Notes under the pieces: generated by a model
The model's database searches: none
The model's input: only the letters and a program-made list of their open reading frames with translations
What the model was told of the DNA's origin: nothing
Source of the DNA: Croceicoccus estronivorus
Lineage (GTDB): Bacteria > Pseudomonadota > Alphaproteobacteria > Sphingomonadales > Sphingomonadaceae
Length of the DNA: 64,000 nt
Assembly (NCBI RefSeq): GCF_001625325.1
Contig: NZ_JRQQ01000006.1
Location: 186,001 to 250,000 of the forward strand
Direction of reading: 5' to 3'
Shown here: one piece after another, positions 35,529 through 44,243 of the stretch
Numbering within the stretch: position 1 is the first letter of the stretch
Layout: each line of letters begins with the position of its first letter
Program-made: the position numbers and the translations under genes

Positions 35529-36221
35529 ATGGTTCCCCTTTCGTTCGCAGGCGAGGATTGGTTGCTGATGCGGTCCGGCGCCCTGTTCCGGCCGCGTCAG
35601 AAATGTCTGCTTGTCTCTGACCTTCATCTCGAAAAGGCAAGCTATTTCGCCAGTCACGGACAAATGCTGCCGCCCTATGACAGCCGGGAGACCCTGGCGC
35701 GTGTCGCCGATGCCATTCGCGAAACTGGCGCAAGACGCGTCTATTGCCTGGGGGACAGTTTCCACGACGACCAGGCGCTGTCGCGGATGGAGCCCTATGC
35801 GGCCGGGATGCTGGCAAGCCTGACCCGCTCGACCGACTGGGTGTGGATCGCCGGCAATCATGACGCGGATTGCAACTCTTCGGATCTCGGCACAGTCGTA
35901 GAAGAGGTTGAAGATGCCGGTGTCGTCCTGCGCCATCGCGCCCTGCCCGGAGAAACGCGGCCCGAGCTATCCGGGCACTTCCACCCCCGTCTGCGCGTAA
36001 CCGTCCGCGATCGCCGCATCAGGCGTGCCTGCGCGGTCATTGCTGCGGGAGGCAATGGCCCGATGCGCATGATTCTGCCCTCTTTCGGTGCGCTGACCGG
36101 GGGCATGGATGCGGGCGATCCGGCGATTGTCGAGGCCATGCAGCCGGCCCGGACGATAGATGCCGCCCTGGCGGCCGGCGGGCGGCTGGCAACCTTCCCA
36201 CTCTGGCGTGCGACAGCCTGA
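35529..36221 (+). CDS. pdeM: ligase-associated DNA-damage-response endonuclease PdeM
   Basis: The start is set at the ATG at 35529 (MVPLSFAGEDWLL), giving 230 residues. It is a calcineurin-like metallophosphatase with the metal motifs DLHLEK (about 33-38), GDSFHD (about 77-82), AGNHD (about 113-117) and SGHFHPR (about 150-156). This matches PdeM, usually encoded with the DNA-repair ligase LigD-type/Lhr cluster; those partners are not in this window. It should be a cytoplasmic DNA nuclease or phosphodiesterase. It is divergent from hemF and lies about 100 bases before infC on the same strand. Confidence 0.85.
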   Translation: MVPLSFAGEDWLLMRSGALFRPRQKCLLVSDLHLEKASYFASHGQMLPPYDSRETLARVADAIRETGARRVYCLGDSFHDDQALSRMEPYAAGMLASLTRSTDWVWIAGNHDADCNSSDLGTVVEEVEDAGVVLRHRALPGETRPELSGHFHPRLRVTVRDRRIRRACAVIAAGGNGPMRMILPSFGALTGGMDAGDPAIVEAMQPARTIDAALAAGGRLATFPLWRATA

Positions 36222-36320
36222 ACGAGGAAAAGCTTGATCCGCTTACTTGCCGACCCCCTTTTACAAGTGCGCGAATCGCTTTAAGAGGCGCAATCTAAGT
36301 AAATCCAAGGAGAACCTGCT

Positions 36321-36863
36321 ATACCTCGTCCACCCCGGCGCATGATGGCGCCGCCCGTCAAAAGCGGGCCCCGCTACGACAATTTCATTCTCGTCGATAA
36401 AGTTCGCGTCATTGACGAAAACGGCGAGAATATCGGCGTGATGTACACGCGCGAAGCGATTGAGCAGGCCGCAGAAGTGGGCCTCAATCTCGTAGAAGTT
36501 TCGCCCAATGCGGACCCGCCGGTCTGCAAGTTCCTCGATGTCGGCAAGTATCGCTACGAAGCGCAGAAGAAAGCCAATGCTGCGCGCAAGACGCAAAAGA
36601 CCCAGGATATCAAGGAGGTCAAAATGCGTCCCAATATCGATACACACGATTACGACGTGAAGATGCGGAACGTCCATCGCTTCATCGAGGATGGTGACAA
36701 GGTCAAGGTTACTCTCCGCTTCCGCGGACGGGAAATGAGCCACCAGCAACTCGGCATGGACCTGCTGCGTCGCGTTCAGGATGACGTGGCCGAAATCGCC
36801 AAAGTCGAAGCCTATCCGCGACTCGAAGGCCGTCAGATGTTGATGGTGCTGGCTCCGAAATAG
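36321..36863 (+). CDS. infC: translation initiation factor IF-3
   Basis: The body ([28 protein letters not shown] to [12 protein letters not shown]) is a standard IF-3: N-terminal domain to about residue 85, lysine-rich linker ([17 protein letters not shown]), C-terminal domain. The ribosome site AAGGAG (36307-36312) is 8 bases before an ATA at 36321 and 29 before the first ATG at 36342. The seven codons between them (ATA-PRPPRR) match the Arg/Pro-rich start of alphaproteobacterial IF-3. I therefore place the start at ATA, giving 180 residues. Non-AUG infC starts allow self-regulation by IF-3 in E. coli. Confidence 0.85.
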   Translation: MPRPPRRMMAPPVKSGPRYDNFILVDKVRVIDENGENIGVMYTREAIEQAAEVGLNLVEVSPNADPPVCKFLDVGKYRYEAQKKANAARKTQKTQDIKEVKMRPNIDTHDYDVKMRNVHRFIEDGDKVKVTLRFRGREMSHQQLGMDLLRRVQDDVAEIAKVEAYPRLEGRQMLMVLAPK

Positions 36864-36928
36864 GCGGCACCTGACGGGCCGACTCCGGAATAGCCGGAGG
36901 GGCCCTCCAAAGGGAGGGGAAACCGCGC

Positions 36929-38344
36929 ATGACCGCACGCCGTATCGGCTTCTGGCTCGGTTTGACCGGTTTTTTCACCACAATCCTGTTCCCCGCACCC
37001 GGTGCCATGCCCGATCAGGCATGGCCTGTGGCGGGGCTGGTGATCTGGATGGCAGCGTGGTGGATGACGGAGGCGATACCGCTGACGGCAACCGCGCTCC
37101 TCCCCTTTCTGGTTCTGCCCATGGCCGGGATTTCCTCGGCCCGGGAAACGGCGTCGAGTTACTATTCCCCCATCCTGTTCCTGATTCTGGGCGGCGCGTT
37201 CATCGCGCTCGCCATCGAGCGGACGGGACTGCACCGGCGCCTGGCCCTCCTGTTGCTCAAACAGCTCGGCACAGGCGGTGGCGCGACACGGCTGTTGCTG
37301 GCCTTCATGCTGTCGGCCGCCATCCTGTCGATGATCATTTCCAACACTTCGACCGCCCTCATCATGATGCCGATGGCCCTGGCCGTGCTGGCGGGCGGCG
37401 GCGTGCGGGAAGGAGAACAGAGTGGGCTGGCCGGGGCCTTGCCGATGGGCATCGCCTTCGCCGCCTCCATCGGCGGGCTGGGAACAATCGTCGGTTCACC
37501 CACCAATGCGATTGCCGTGGGTCTGTTCGACAAGTTGCTGGGCCTCAAGATATCGTTCGCCGTATGGAGCCTGTATGGCCTGCCGATCGTCCTGGCTGGC
37601 GTGCCCCTGGCCGCGTGGATCATCGCGAAAGTCCAACGGGTCTCCAGCCACCCTTTCGACATTGCCGCAGCGCGCAGGGCAGTCGGCAGCCATGAACCCC
37701 TTGGCCTGCCGGAACGACGGCTGATCCCGCTGGTCGCTCTTGCCGTTACCCTCTGGATGGCCCGCCCGATCCTCGAACCGTTCTTTCCTCAAGGCGCGCT
37801 TACCGATGGGACGGTCGCAATCGCCGTTGGCTTGCTGCTGTTCATTCTGCCTGATGGAACGGGCCGTCCCCTGCTTGTCTGGGCGGAGGCAGATCGCGCG
37901 CCGTGGGGCGTCATCATGATGTTCGGTGGCGGATTGGCCCTGGCCAGCGGAATGACCGCGTCCGGGCTGGCCGACTGGCTGGGTCAGGCATTGCTGCCGC
38001 TGTCCGCCGTCCCGCTGCTGTTGGTCGCATTGGCAACAGTGGCACTGGTCATCGTGATCACCGAGTTCGCCAGCAACGTCGCCACGGCCAGCGGCATCGT
38101 GCCAGTGGTGGCGAGTCTGGCCGCCGCACTAGGGGTGGATCCCATGTTCCTCGCTATGCCCGCAGCCCTCGCCGCGAGTTGGGGTTTCATGCTTCCCGCC
38201 GGCACCGGGCCCAATGCCATCGCCTGGGCGACCGGGCATATTCGCCTGCCGCGCATGGTGGCGGCCGGACTGGTCCTCGATATTGCGGGGGCGTTTCTGA
38301 TTGTCGGAATAGTCTGGGCCGTGGCCCGCATCACCGGGATTTAA
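36929..38344 (+). CDS. DASS (SLC13) family anion/dicarboxylate symporter
   Basis: The 471-residue integral membrane protein has about 11-12 helices. It carries both substrate/Na+ signature segments of the DASS family: IISNTSTALIMMP (about 133-145) and GSPTNAIAVG in the first repeat, then ITEFASNVATASGIVPV and LPAGTGPNAIAWATG in the second. It should import dicarboxylates or related anions with sodium at the inner membrane. It follows infC by 65 bases, with a CTCCGG-AATAG-CCGGAG hairpin (36883-36899) between them, so it may be read separately. Exact substrate unknown. Confidence 0.9.
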   Translation: MTARRIGFWLGLTGFFTTILFPAPGAMPDQAWPVAGLVIWMAAWWMTEAIPLTATALLPFLVLPMAGISSARETASSYYSPILFLILGGAFIALAIERTGLHRRLALLLLKQLGTGGGATRLLLAFMLSAAILSMIISNTSTALIMMPMALAVLAGGGVREGEQSGLAGALPMGIAFAASIGGLGTIVGSPTNAIAVGLFDKLLGLKISFAVWSLYGLPIVLAGVPLAAWIIAKVQRVSSHPFDIAAARRAVGSHEPLGLPERRLIPLVALAVTLWMARPILEPFFPQGALTDGTVAIAVGLLLFILPDGTGRPLLVWAEADRAPWGVIMMFGGGLALASGMTASGLADWLGQALLPLSAVPLLLVALATVALVIVITEFASNVATASGIVPVVASLAAALGVDPMFLAMPAALAASWGFMLPAGTGPNAIAWATGHIRLPRMVAAGLVLDIAGAFLIVGIVWAVARITGI

Positions 38345-38355
38345 GCCGCTCGGCG

Positions 38356-38901
38356 CTATTCTTCGGTGGGACCGTACCAGACGCGACGTTCTTCCGCCTG
38401 CCGCAGAATTTCGTAGGCAAGCTGGAGCTTGTGAAACTCCTTCGCCGCATCCTCGTCGCCAGGCTTGACGTCGGGGTGAACTTCCTTCGCCTTCGTCCGC
38501 CACGCCTTCTTTATGGCATCGAAATCGGCGTCAGCCTCCAGCCCAAGCACATCCAGCGCCCGCATTTCATCCGCGCTGCGGCTGCCATCGCCCGAACCTG
38601 TCCAGCCGTAATAGGCGGATTCCGCAAAACCTGAAGTGTCGCGCCGCTCCGCCTTGGCCCGTTCTGCGGCTTCGGCTTCGTCCAGGCCCGCAAAATAGTC
38701 CCACTTGGAATTGTATTCCGCAGCATGGCGTTGGCAGAAATACCATCGTTCCGGGCTGTTGGGTGCTTTCGGCGCAGGGCAGTCCCCCGGTTCCTCGCAG
38801 CCGTGGCGATCGCACAGGCGCACCTGTGCGGCCTCGCGCGCGGACCCGTAACCACGCCAACGGGGGAAGCCCCAATCGTCGCTGCGGCGGGGACGTGCCA
38901 T
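38356..38901 (-). CDS. J-domain (DnaJ-like) protein
   Basis: The 181-residue protein ends in a J domain (about 115-178). DVLGLEADADFDAIKKAWRTKAKEVHPD contains the HPD motif needed to stimulate Hsp70 ATPase, and FHKLQLAYEIL follows. The first 75 residues hold Cys/His pairs (LCDRHGCEEPGDCPAP, YFCQRHAAEYN) that may bind zinc. No Gly/Phe or substrate-binding domain is present, so it is a dedicated small DnaK partner. The same form is common in sphingomonads. It converges on the DASS gene and lies downstream of pal. Confidence 0.88.
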   Translation of the reverse strand: MARPRRSDDWGFPRWRGYGSAREAAQVRLCDRHGCEEPGDCPAPKAPNSPERWYFCQRHAAEYNSKWDYFAGLDEAEAAERAKAERRDTSGFAESAYYGWTGSGDGSRSADEMRALDVLGLEADADFDAIKKAWRTKAKEVHPDVKPGDEDAAKEFHKLQLAYEILRQAEERRVWYGPTEE

Positions 38902-38939
38902 CAGAATTGTCTCGAATGCATCCTGTTAGAATAAGGAAA

Positions 38940-38968
38940 GCCGGCCCGCGTTTCCAGCGGCAACCGGC
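38940..38968 (-). terminator. hairpin downstream of pal
   Basis: On the minus strand GCCGG...CCGC pairs with GCGG...CCGGC around a short loop, followed by TTTCCTTATT. It lies 24-52 bases after the pal stop and is a plausible, imperfect terminator of the tol-pal operon. Confidence 0.5.
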
Positions 38969-38991
38969 CCCTTATCGAAAATTAGCGCAGA

Positions 38992-39489
38992 TCAGTCGAT
39001 CGTGATCGTCACCGCACGGCGATTCTTGGCCCAGGCGGCTTCGTTGGAGCCGAGCGCAACCGGCCGTTCCTTGCCATATGACACCGTCGAGAGGCGCACG
39101 GCATCGATTCCCAGGCTGACCAGATAGTTCTTGGCCGCGTTGGCGCGTCGTTCACCCAGGGCAAGATTGTAGTCGCGTGTGCCGCGTTCGTCACAATGGC
39201 CTTCGATCGTGGCCCGCTTGTTGGGATATTGCAGGAGCCATTGTGCCTGTGTCTGCAATGCCGCCGCATCGACGGAGTCGATATTGTAGCGGTCCGTGTC
39301 GAAATAGATAACCTGCCGTCCGCCCATCTGCGCCATGAAATCGGCCTGACTGCCCGGTACAGGGCCGGTCTCAGGCGGCGGCGTGGAGGAGGCAGGCTGT
39401 GGCGGCAAGGCGTCCGGAGCTTTGCTCTGACATGCGGCCAGTGTAATAGCACTCGCAAGGGCGACGGTGATGGCAAGCTGGCGTCTCAT
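38992..39489 (-). CDS. pal: peptidoglycan-associated lipoprotein Pal
   Basis: The ATG at 39489 (MRRQLAITVAL) has AGAGGAG seven bases upstream, giving 165 residues. A lipoprotein signal ends in the lipobox LAAC (Cys about residue 20), and a Pro/Ser linker follows. The OmpA-type peptidoglycan-binding domain (about 55-165) contains the conserved IEGHCDERGTRDYNLALGERRA segment that contacts diaminopimelate. It anchors the outer membrane to the wall and binds TolB. It is the last gene of ybgC-tolQRAB-pal, 69 bases after tolB. Confidence 0.97.
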   Translation of the reverse strand: MRRQLAITVALASAITLAACQSKAPDALPPQPASSTPPPETGPVPGSQADFMAQMGGRQVIYFDTDRYNIDSVDAAALQTQAQWLLQYPNKRATIEGHCDERGTRDYNLALGERRANAAKNYLVSLGIDAVRLSTVSYGKERPVALGSNEAAWAKNRRAVTITID

Positions 39490-39558
39490 GCTTCTTCTCC
39501 TCTTCAATCGGCCGCATCATAGCGAAATTCGGCCGGCAAATCGCTTCTTACAACGCAC

Positions 39559-40941
39559 TTACGGTAATACGGGTCCCCAGGCGGGGTCCGAAGCATCCAC
39601 CGGCGTGCGCAAACGCCTCAAATTGCGTCCCGTCAGATCCACTTGCCAGAGCGAGGTCCGGCCGGAATTCTTCTCGGTCCGGAAGAACTGCACAATGCGT
39701 CCGTTCGGCGCCCAGGTCGGCGCTTCATCCTGCCAGCTGTTGGTCAGATGACGCAAGTTGCCGCCCGTGGGGCTCATCAACGCAATGCGGAAATTTCCGG
39801 CTATATGCGTGAAGGCGATCTGATCCCCGCGCGGGCTCCATTCGGGCGTTGCCGCGCGACCGCCGAAGAAGCTGATCCGGCGCTGATTGCTGCCATCGGC
39901 ATCCATGACGTAAATCTGCTGACTGCCGGAACGATCGCTTTCGAACACGATCCTGCTGCCATCGGGCGAATAGCTGCCGCCGACATCGATTCCCGGCGCA
40001 TCAGTCAATCGCGTGCTGGGGCCGCCGTTGACGGAGACACGGTAAATGTCGGTATTCCCGTTCACTGCCATGGAATAGAGAATGTAGCGGCCATCCGGCG
40101 ACCAGCGCGGAGCGAACGTCGGGTTCGTACTTTGCGTAACCAGCCTCTGCGAACCGGCGGCGATGTCATAGATGTAGATCCGCGGATTGCCGTTCAGATA
40201 ACTGAGATAGACGATCGACCGGTAATCCGGCGAATAGCGCGGCGTCAGAGCCGTTGCCTTGCCAGTCGTGATGAAGCGGTGGTTCGCCCCATCCGAATCC
40301 ATGATGGCCAGTTGCTTGGTTCGGTTATCCTTCGGCCCCGTTTCCGCGATATAGGCGATCTTGCTATCGAAGAACGGGCTCTCGCCAGAGAGGCGTGAAT
40401 AGACCAGATCGGCGCACTTATGAGCGCCCCGCCGCCAGTCGGCGGGGGCAAGTTGCCAGCCCTTGCGCACCAGTTCCTGTTGCAGGGCCACGTCATAGAG
40501 ATAGCAACCGACAGTCAGGTTTCCGTCCGCCCCGGCCGAAACATAGCCCTGCACGAGCATATCGGCATTTCGCCCGGTCCACACACCCCATGACGGTGCA
40601 GGAATCTCGGGGTAGCCAGGCCGCGGCAGAACGTCCGGTCCGACCGGCAGGAACAGGCCGTTATTCCGAAGATCCGCGGTTATGACACGGGCGACCTCCA
40701 CGCCGAGTGCAGCGGTCCCCTGCGCGTTGGCGGGTGTCGGTACATTGTTGTCAGTAGCGAATGCGGGAATGGCGATCCCCAGATCCTGCCAGGCCTTGTC
40801 GTCCGAGACACTGCCCGTCAGCCCGCCATCGTCCGCAGTGGCGACGGCCTCCTCCGCTCCCGGACCAGACGGTGCCGGAGCGTCCTGAGCCATGAGCGGC
40901 GTGGCGAAAAGCAGGCTGAAGAGAACAAGGGCTTTTTTCAC
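39559..40941 (-). CDS. tolB: Tol-Pal system protein TolB
   Basis: The start is the GTG at 40941 (VKKALVLFSLLF), overlapping the tolA stop by 4 bases; AGGAAG is upstream. The 460-residue periplasmic protein has a signal peptide ending LMAQ, an N-terminal domain (to about 190), and a six-bladed propeller. Its blades carry repeats of the type SPDGRYILYSM/GSRIVFESDRSGSQQIYVMDADG. It binds Pal and TolA during outer-membrane constriction at division. Domain order and position are normal. Confidence 0.96.
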   Translation of the reverse strand: MKKALVLFSLLFATPLMAQDAPAPSGPGAEEAVATADDGGLTGSVSDDKAWQDLGIAIPAFATDNNVPTPANAQGTAALGVEVARVITADLRNNGLFLPVGPDVLPRPGYPEIPAPSWGVWTGRNADMLVQGYVSAGADGNLTVGCYLYDVALQQELVRKGWQLAPADWRRGAHKCADLVYSRLSGESPFFDSKIAYIAETGPKDNRTKQLAIMDSDGANHRFITTGKATALTPRYSPDYRSIVYLSYLNGNPRIYIYDIAAGSQRLVTQSTNPTFAPRWSPDGRYILYSMAVNGNTDIYRVSVNGGPSTRLTDAPGIDVGGSYSPDGSRIVFESDRSGSQQIYVMDADGSNQRRISFFGGRAATPEWSPRGDQIAFTHIAGNFRIALMSPTGGNLRHLTNSWQDEAPTWAPNGRIVQFFRTEKNSGRTSLWQVDLTGRNLRRLRTPVDASDPAWGPVLP

Positions 40942-41744
40942 TGCGACAACTTCCTGTCGAAACGGAACGCGGACACGCGTTTCCAAGCGTTGTAGTATTT
41001 AACCGGCAAATCGAACGGCGCGGCAAGCTGTACTGCACGGATTGCCAATTCTGCATGCCTCCCTGCCTGTGCCCGATTGGCATCTGTAATGCCATTCTGA
41101 CTCACAACGCGCGGAACGCCCGAAAGGCTCCCGTCTCGATTGAGATCGAATGCCAGCACTGTAACCAGCAATTCTGCATCGGCCCCCTGGGGGCTCGACC
41201 AATGCGGCTTTAACTGCCGCGCGATAGCCTGCCCGAGCGAAGCCTTTACCTGAGATCCGATTTGCGATGCGGGAACCGCGGCATCCGCATCTGCTTCACC
41301 CACATCGGCACCTTTCAGGAAATCGCTGCCCAGCTTGCTGCCTCCACCCGTTTTCGGGGCTGGCTTGGACGGCGTCGGCTTGGACGGGGCCGCAGCCTTG
41401 GGCTGGGCGGTCGGCTTCGGTTTCGGACTGGGCGAAGGCGCGGCCTTGGGCGTTGCAGCCGGCTTTGGTTCGGGCTGCGGCGCGGGTTGTTCCTGCGGCT
41501 GATCGGGTGGGGCGATTTCATCCGCAATCGTGGGCGCGACCGCAGCCTGCATATCCTGCGACAATACCGGTCCGGTATCTTCCAGCCCGACATCATCGAC
41601 CAGATTCACCGCCATCCGTTCGGGCATTTCGAAATTGCTGGCATGTCCCGGCTGCAGCAACAAGGCAGCCACAAGCGCCACGTGCAACAGCACCGCTACG
41701 GCAAGGCCGGTGCGTTCTTCAGGACGGAGCGCTGCGAAACTCAT
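40938..41744 (-). CDS. tolA: Tol-Pal system protein TolA
   Basis: The 268-residue protein has one N-terminal membrane helix (about 14-32, LAVAVLLHVALVAALLL). A long Pro/Ala/Lys linker (about 75-140, PEPKPAATPKAAPSPSPKP) follows and spans the periplasm, then a C-terminal TonB/TolA-like domain (about 165-268, QAIARQLKPHWSSP; LAFDLNRDGSLSG). It links the TolQR motor to TolB/Pal. The linker is Pro/Ala-rich rather than the long helix of E. coli, as usual in sphingomonads. It lies 9 bases after tolR. Confidence 0.93.
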   Translation of the reverse strand: MSFAALRPEERTGLAVAVLLHVALVAALLLQPGHASNFEMPERMAVNLVDDVGLEDTGPVLSQDMQAAVAPTIADEIAPPDQPQEQPAPQPEPKPAATPKAAPSPSPKPKPTAQPKAAAPSKPTPSKPAPKTGGGSKLGSDFLKGADVGEADADAAVPASQIGSQVKASLGQAIARQLKPHWSSPQGADAELLVTVLAFDLNRDGSLSGVPRVVSQNGITDANRAQAGRHAELAIRAVQLAAPFDLPVKYYNAWKRVSAFRFDRKLSQ

Positions 41745-41753
41745 GAAGCGTGG

Positions 41754-42203
41754 CTATGGTGCGCTAACTGAACTGTTGGTGACCAGCGAGATGGCATTGA
41801 ACCCCGCATGGTTCAGCTCGCCCATCACCGCCATGACCAGTCCGTAATCCAGGGCCTTGTCCGCACGCAGAGTGACGAGCGGGGGCTTGCCGGAGGCATC
41901 GATCGGCATGGCTGCCAGGCGATCGGCCAAAGTGCCCAACGCTACGGGATCGTTATCTATGTAGATACTTCCGTCCGCGCGGATCGACAGTGTTATCTGG
42001 TCCGGCTCCTGATCCATGGCGCTCGCCCGGCTGTCAGGCAGGTCGACCGGCACCGCGGAAGTCAGCAGCGGTGCTGTGACCATGAAAATGATCAACAGCA
42101 CCAGCATAACGTCGACCAGCGGCGTGACATTGATTTCCGCCATCGGCGCACGGCGCGAACCGCGCCTGCCCCGCCTTCCACCAGTGCTGATTCCCATCGC
42201 CAT
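41754..42203 (-). CDS. tolR: TolR/ExbD-family proton-channel subunit
   Basis: The 149-residue protein begins with a basic cytoplasmic tail. It then has the signature MAEINVTPLVDVMLVLLIIFM, with the membrane Asp of the proton path, and a periplasmic domain (about 50-149). With TolQ it makes the proton-driven motor that powers TolA. The start shares one base with the tolQ stop (TGATG), which implies translational coupling. The sequence is complete for the family (about 140-150 residues). Confidence 0.96.
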   Translation of the reverse strand: MAMGISTGGRRGRRGSRRAPMAEINVTPLVDVMLVLLIIFMVTAPLLTSAVPVDLPDSRASAMDQEPDQITLSIRADGSIYIDNDPVALGTLADRLAAMPIDASGKPPLVTLRADKALDYGLVMAVMGELNHAGFNAISLVTNSSVSAP

Positions 42204-42913
42204 CAGCGGGCATCCATTTCGCGGCCGAGCATCGCGTGAACCTTGTCGGCCAAGCGTTGCAAGCGGGCTTCCAGCGCATTCACCTGCTGGGAGAAGCGGT
42301 TATAGGCGATAACGGCTGGAATGGCTGCGAACAGCCCGATGGCCGTGGCGAACAACGCCTCTGAAATGCCCGGCGCGACAACTGCCAGCGAACTGTTCTG
42401 CTGGCTGCCGATCTGGAAAAAGCTGTTCATAATGCCCCACACGGTCCCGAACAGGCCGACAAAGGGCGCGACCGACCCGACAGTGGCAAGAAAATTGAGC
42501 CGCTCGGCAAGACTGTCGGCCTCGAATGCGACCTGGCTTTCCATAGCACCGGCGATGCGCTGCCGCGCCCCGGCCGGGTCGCGACCGCCTGCCTCACCCG
42601 ACAGACGCCACTCTTCCAGCCCGGCGGCGACGACGCGCGCGGCGGCACTTTCGGACTTGGGCTTCAGTTCTCCGGCGGAGCGGTTGTCGACCTTTGCCCA
42701 CAAGTCTTTCTCATAGGCGGCGCAACGGCGGCGAACACCGCCCATCCGCAATGAGAACGACACGATGATCATCCAGACCCAGATACTCGCCAGCAGCAGT
42801 CCGGCCATTACGAGCTGGACCACGATGTCCGCATCCATGAACAGTTTTGCCGGATTGAGCCGCGTGGGCGCTGCGCCGGCGACAGTGGCGGAAAGGGTGG
42901 CGAGGTCGGTCAT
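42203..42913 (-). CDS. tolQ: TolQ/ExbB-family proton-channel subunit
   Basis: The 236-residue inner-membrane protein has three helices: about 25-50, then the pair about 140-165 and 175-200 (LNFLATVGSVAPFVGLFGTVWGIMNSF; ISEALFATAIGLFAAIPAVIAYN), which holds the conserved channel residues. With TolR it forms the proton-driven motor of the Tol-Pal system. It overlaps ybgC by 4 bases (ATGA) and tolR by one. All family motifs are intact. Confidence 0.96.
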   Translation of the reverse strand: MTDLATLSATVAGAAPTRLNPAKLFMDADIVVQLVMAGLLLASIWVWMIIVSFSLRMGGVRRRCAAYEKDLWAKVDNRSAGELKPKSESAAARVVAAGLEEWRLSGEAGGRDPAGARQRIAGAMESQVAFEADSLAERLNFLATVGSVAPFVGLFGTVWGIMNSFFQIGSQQNSSLAVVAPGISEALFATAIGLFAAIPAVIAYNRFSQQVNALEARLQRLADKVHAMLGREMDAR

Positions 42914-43350
42914 GCTGCTCCTTTGGGGGCAAGAACTGTCTGCAATTTATCGTACCAGCCGGCAGGATGCCGGGCGGGGCGGCCATCCGGCGCGACGAAA
43001 CCGATACGGATCGCCGCGTCCGCCAGCAGAATATCGCCCCGCAACGCTTTTTGTTCCACGCGCCAGCTCGCAGCGCGCAAATCCATTATTCGGCTTTCTA
43101 TCGTCACGGCATCACCGAGCCGGGCCGGCCGCAGATAGCGGATCGCGATTTCCGTCACCGCATAGGCCCCCAGTCCCCCGGTGATCGCAGCGGGCTGATC
43201 AATGCCCACACTGCGAATCAGGTCGGAACGGCTGCGTTCGAACCAGCGAAGATAGTTGGCGTGATAAACCACACCGCCCGCGTCGGTATCGTCGAAATAG
43301 ACGCGCAGCATGGCGCGATAGGTCGAGCCATCGAACAGGCCTGCTGACAT
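42910..43350 (-). CDS. ybgC: Tol-Pal-associated acyl-CoA thioesterase YbgC
   Basis: This is a hotdog-fold thioesterase of about 146 residues with YFDDTDAGGVVYHANYLRWFERSRSD, which includes the catalytic Asp of the YbgC/4HBT family. It probably hydrolyses short-chain or fatty acyl-CoA near the membrane. It is the first gene of the tol operon, as in most proteobacteria. The start is uncertain: ATG at 43350 (MSAGLFDG), 43368 (MPELPN) and 43425 are all in frame without a strong ribosome site; 43350 best fits family length. Confidence 0.9.
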   Translation of the reverse strand: MSAGLFDGSTYRAMLRVYFDDTDAGGVVYHANYLRWFERSRSDLIRSVGIDQPAAITGGLGAYAVTEIAIRYLRPARLGDAVTIESRIMDLRAASWRVEQKALRGDILLADAAIRIGFVAPDGRPARHPAGWYDKLQTVLAPKGAA

Positions 43351-43470
43351 GTTTGGCAATTCCGGCATCCAGAGCAGGCTTGTAGCCTTACTGCGACTCG
43401 CCCCGCAAGCGGGCGTGATCGGCATGACGCGAAAACCCCTCAGGCGGGCGCTATCGCGCGTATCCGTACC

Positions 43471-43851
43471 CTATTCGGGAATCATTCGGCCCAACGGTCG
43501 CCCACCGCAGATGTGGACATGCAAATGCGGGACGATCTGCCCTGAATCCGGGCCGATATTGGCAATCGCGCGATAACCGGGTTCGACCAGCCCCTTGTCC
43601 CGCGCAATAGTGCCGATCGCCCGGACGAAACCGGCGATTTCCTCCGCACTTGCCCGCATGCTGAAATCGTCCCAGCTCACATAGGCTCCCCTGGGCAGCA
43701 CGAGAATATGTTCCGGCGCCTGCGGATTGATATCGAGAAAGGCAAAGGCCCAGTCATCTTCGTAAACCTTCGTACAGGGCAATTCCCCCCGCAGGATTTT
43801 CGCGAAGATGTTCTGATCGTCATAGGGTTGGGTCGGATCGACAGGAGTCAT
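43471..43851 (-). CDS. hinT: HIT-family nucleotide hydrolase (HinT-like)
   Basis: The 126-residue protein has NIFAKILRGELPCTKVYED and the HIT motif HLHVHICGG (His-x-His-x-His, about residues 110-118), which holds the nucleophile His. HinT-type enzymes cleave AMP from aminoacyl- or lysyl-adenylates; they are cytoplasmic. The gene overlaps hisE by 4 bases. This hisE-hinT pairing is frequent in alphaproteobacteria and makes it part of the his transcript. Length and motif are complete. Confidence 0.92.
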   Translation of the reverse strand: MTPVDPTQPYDDQNIFAKILRGELPCTKVYEDDWAFAFLDINPQAPEHILVLPRGAYVSWDDFSMRASAEEIAGFVRAIGTIARDKGLVEPGYRAIANIGPDSGQIVPHLHVHICGGRPLGRMIPE

Positions 43852-44174
43852 GCGTTCCTCGAAGCTTTTTCCACAATGCCCGACACGCCTTCGCGCCGGT
43901 CCAGTTCCACCAGCACGTCGGCCAGCGCAATGTCCTTCGCCCCAAGCAGAACCATGAGATGGAAAATCACGTCTGCCGCCTCTCCCACCAGTTCTTCCCG
44001 GCTGCCTGCAAGCGCCGCGATCGCCGCCTCGACCGCCTCTTCACCCAGCTTGCGCGCCATGACCGGGACCCCACGGGCGTTGAGCTGTGCGACGTAGCTT
44101 TCCTCGGGCGCGGCAGTCCGGCGGCTGGCAATGGTCTGTTCAAGACGTGCCAGGGTATCTGGTGAGCTGTTCAT
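43848..44174 (-). CDS. hisE: phosphoribosyl-ATP pyrophosphatase
   Basis: The start is set at the ATG at 44174 (MNSSPDTLARLEQTI); another in-frame start lies two codons upstream. The 108-residue all-alpha protein has RKLGEEAVEAAIAAL and GEAADVIFHLMVLL, the MazG-like metal-binding helices of HisE. It hydrolyses phosphoribosyl-ATP to phosphoribosyl-AMP, the second step of histidine synthesis. It is stand-alone, not fused to HisI. It follows hisF after a small PEP-CTERM gene. Confidence 0.94.
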   Translation of the reverse strand: MNSSPDTLARLEQTIASRRTAAPEESYVAQLNARGVPVMARKLGEEAVEAAIAALAGSREELVGEAADVIFHLMVLLGAKDIALADVLVELDRREGVSGIVEKASRNA

Positions 44175-44243
44175 GCACATCCAATGGAATGCGCAGGCGC
44201 GACGGTCAAGGACACATGGCCGGCAAGACCGCTTCGCGCAGCC

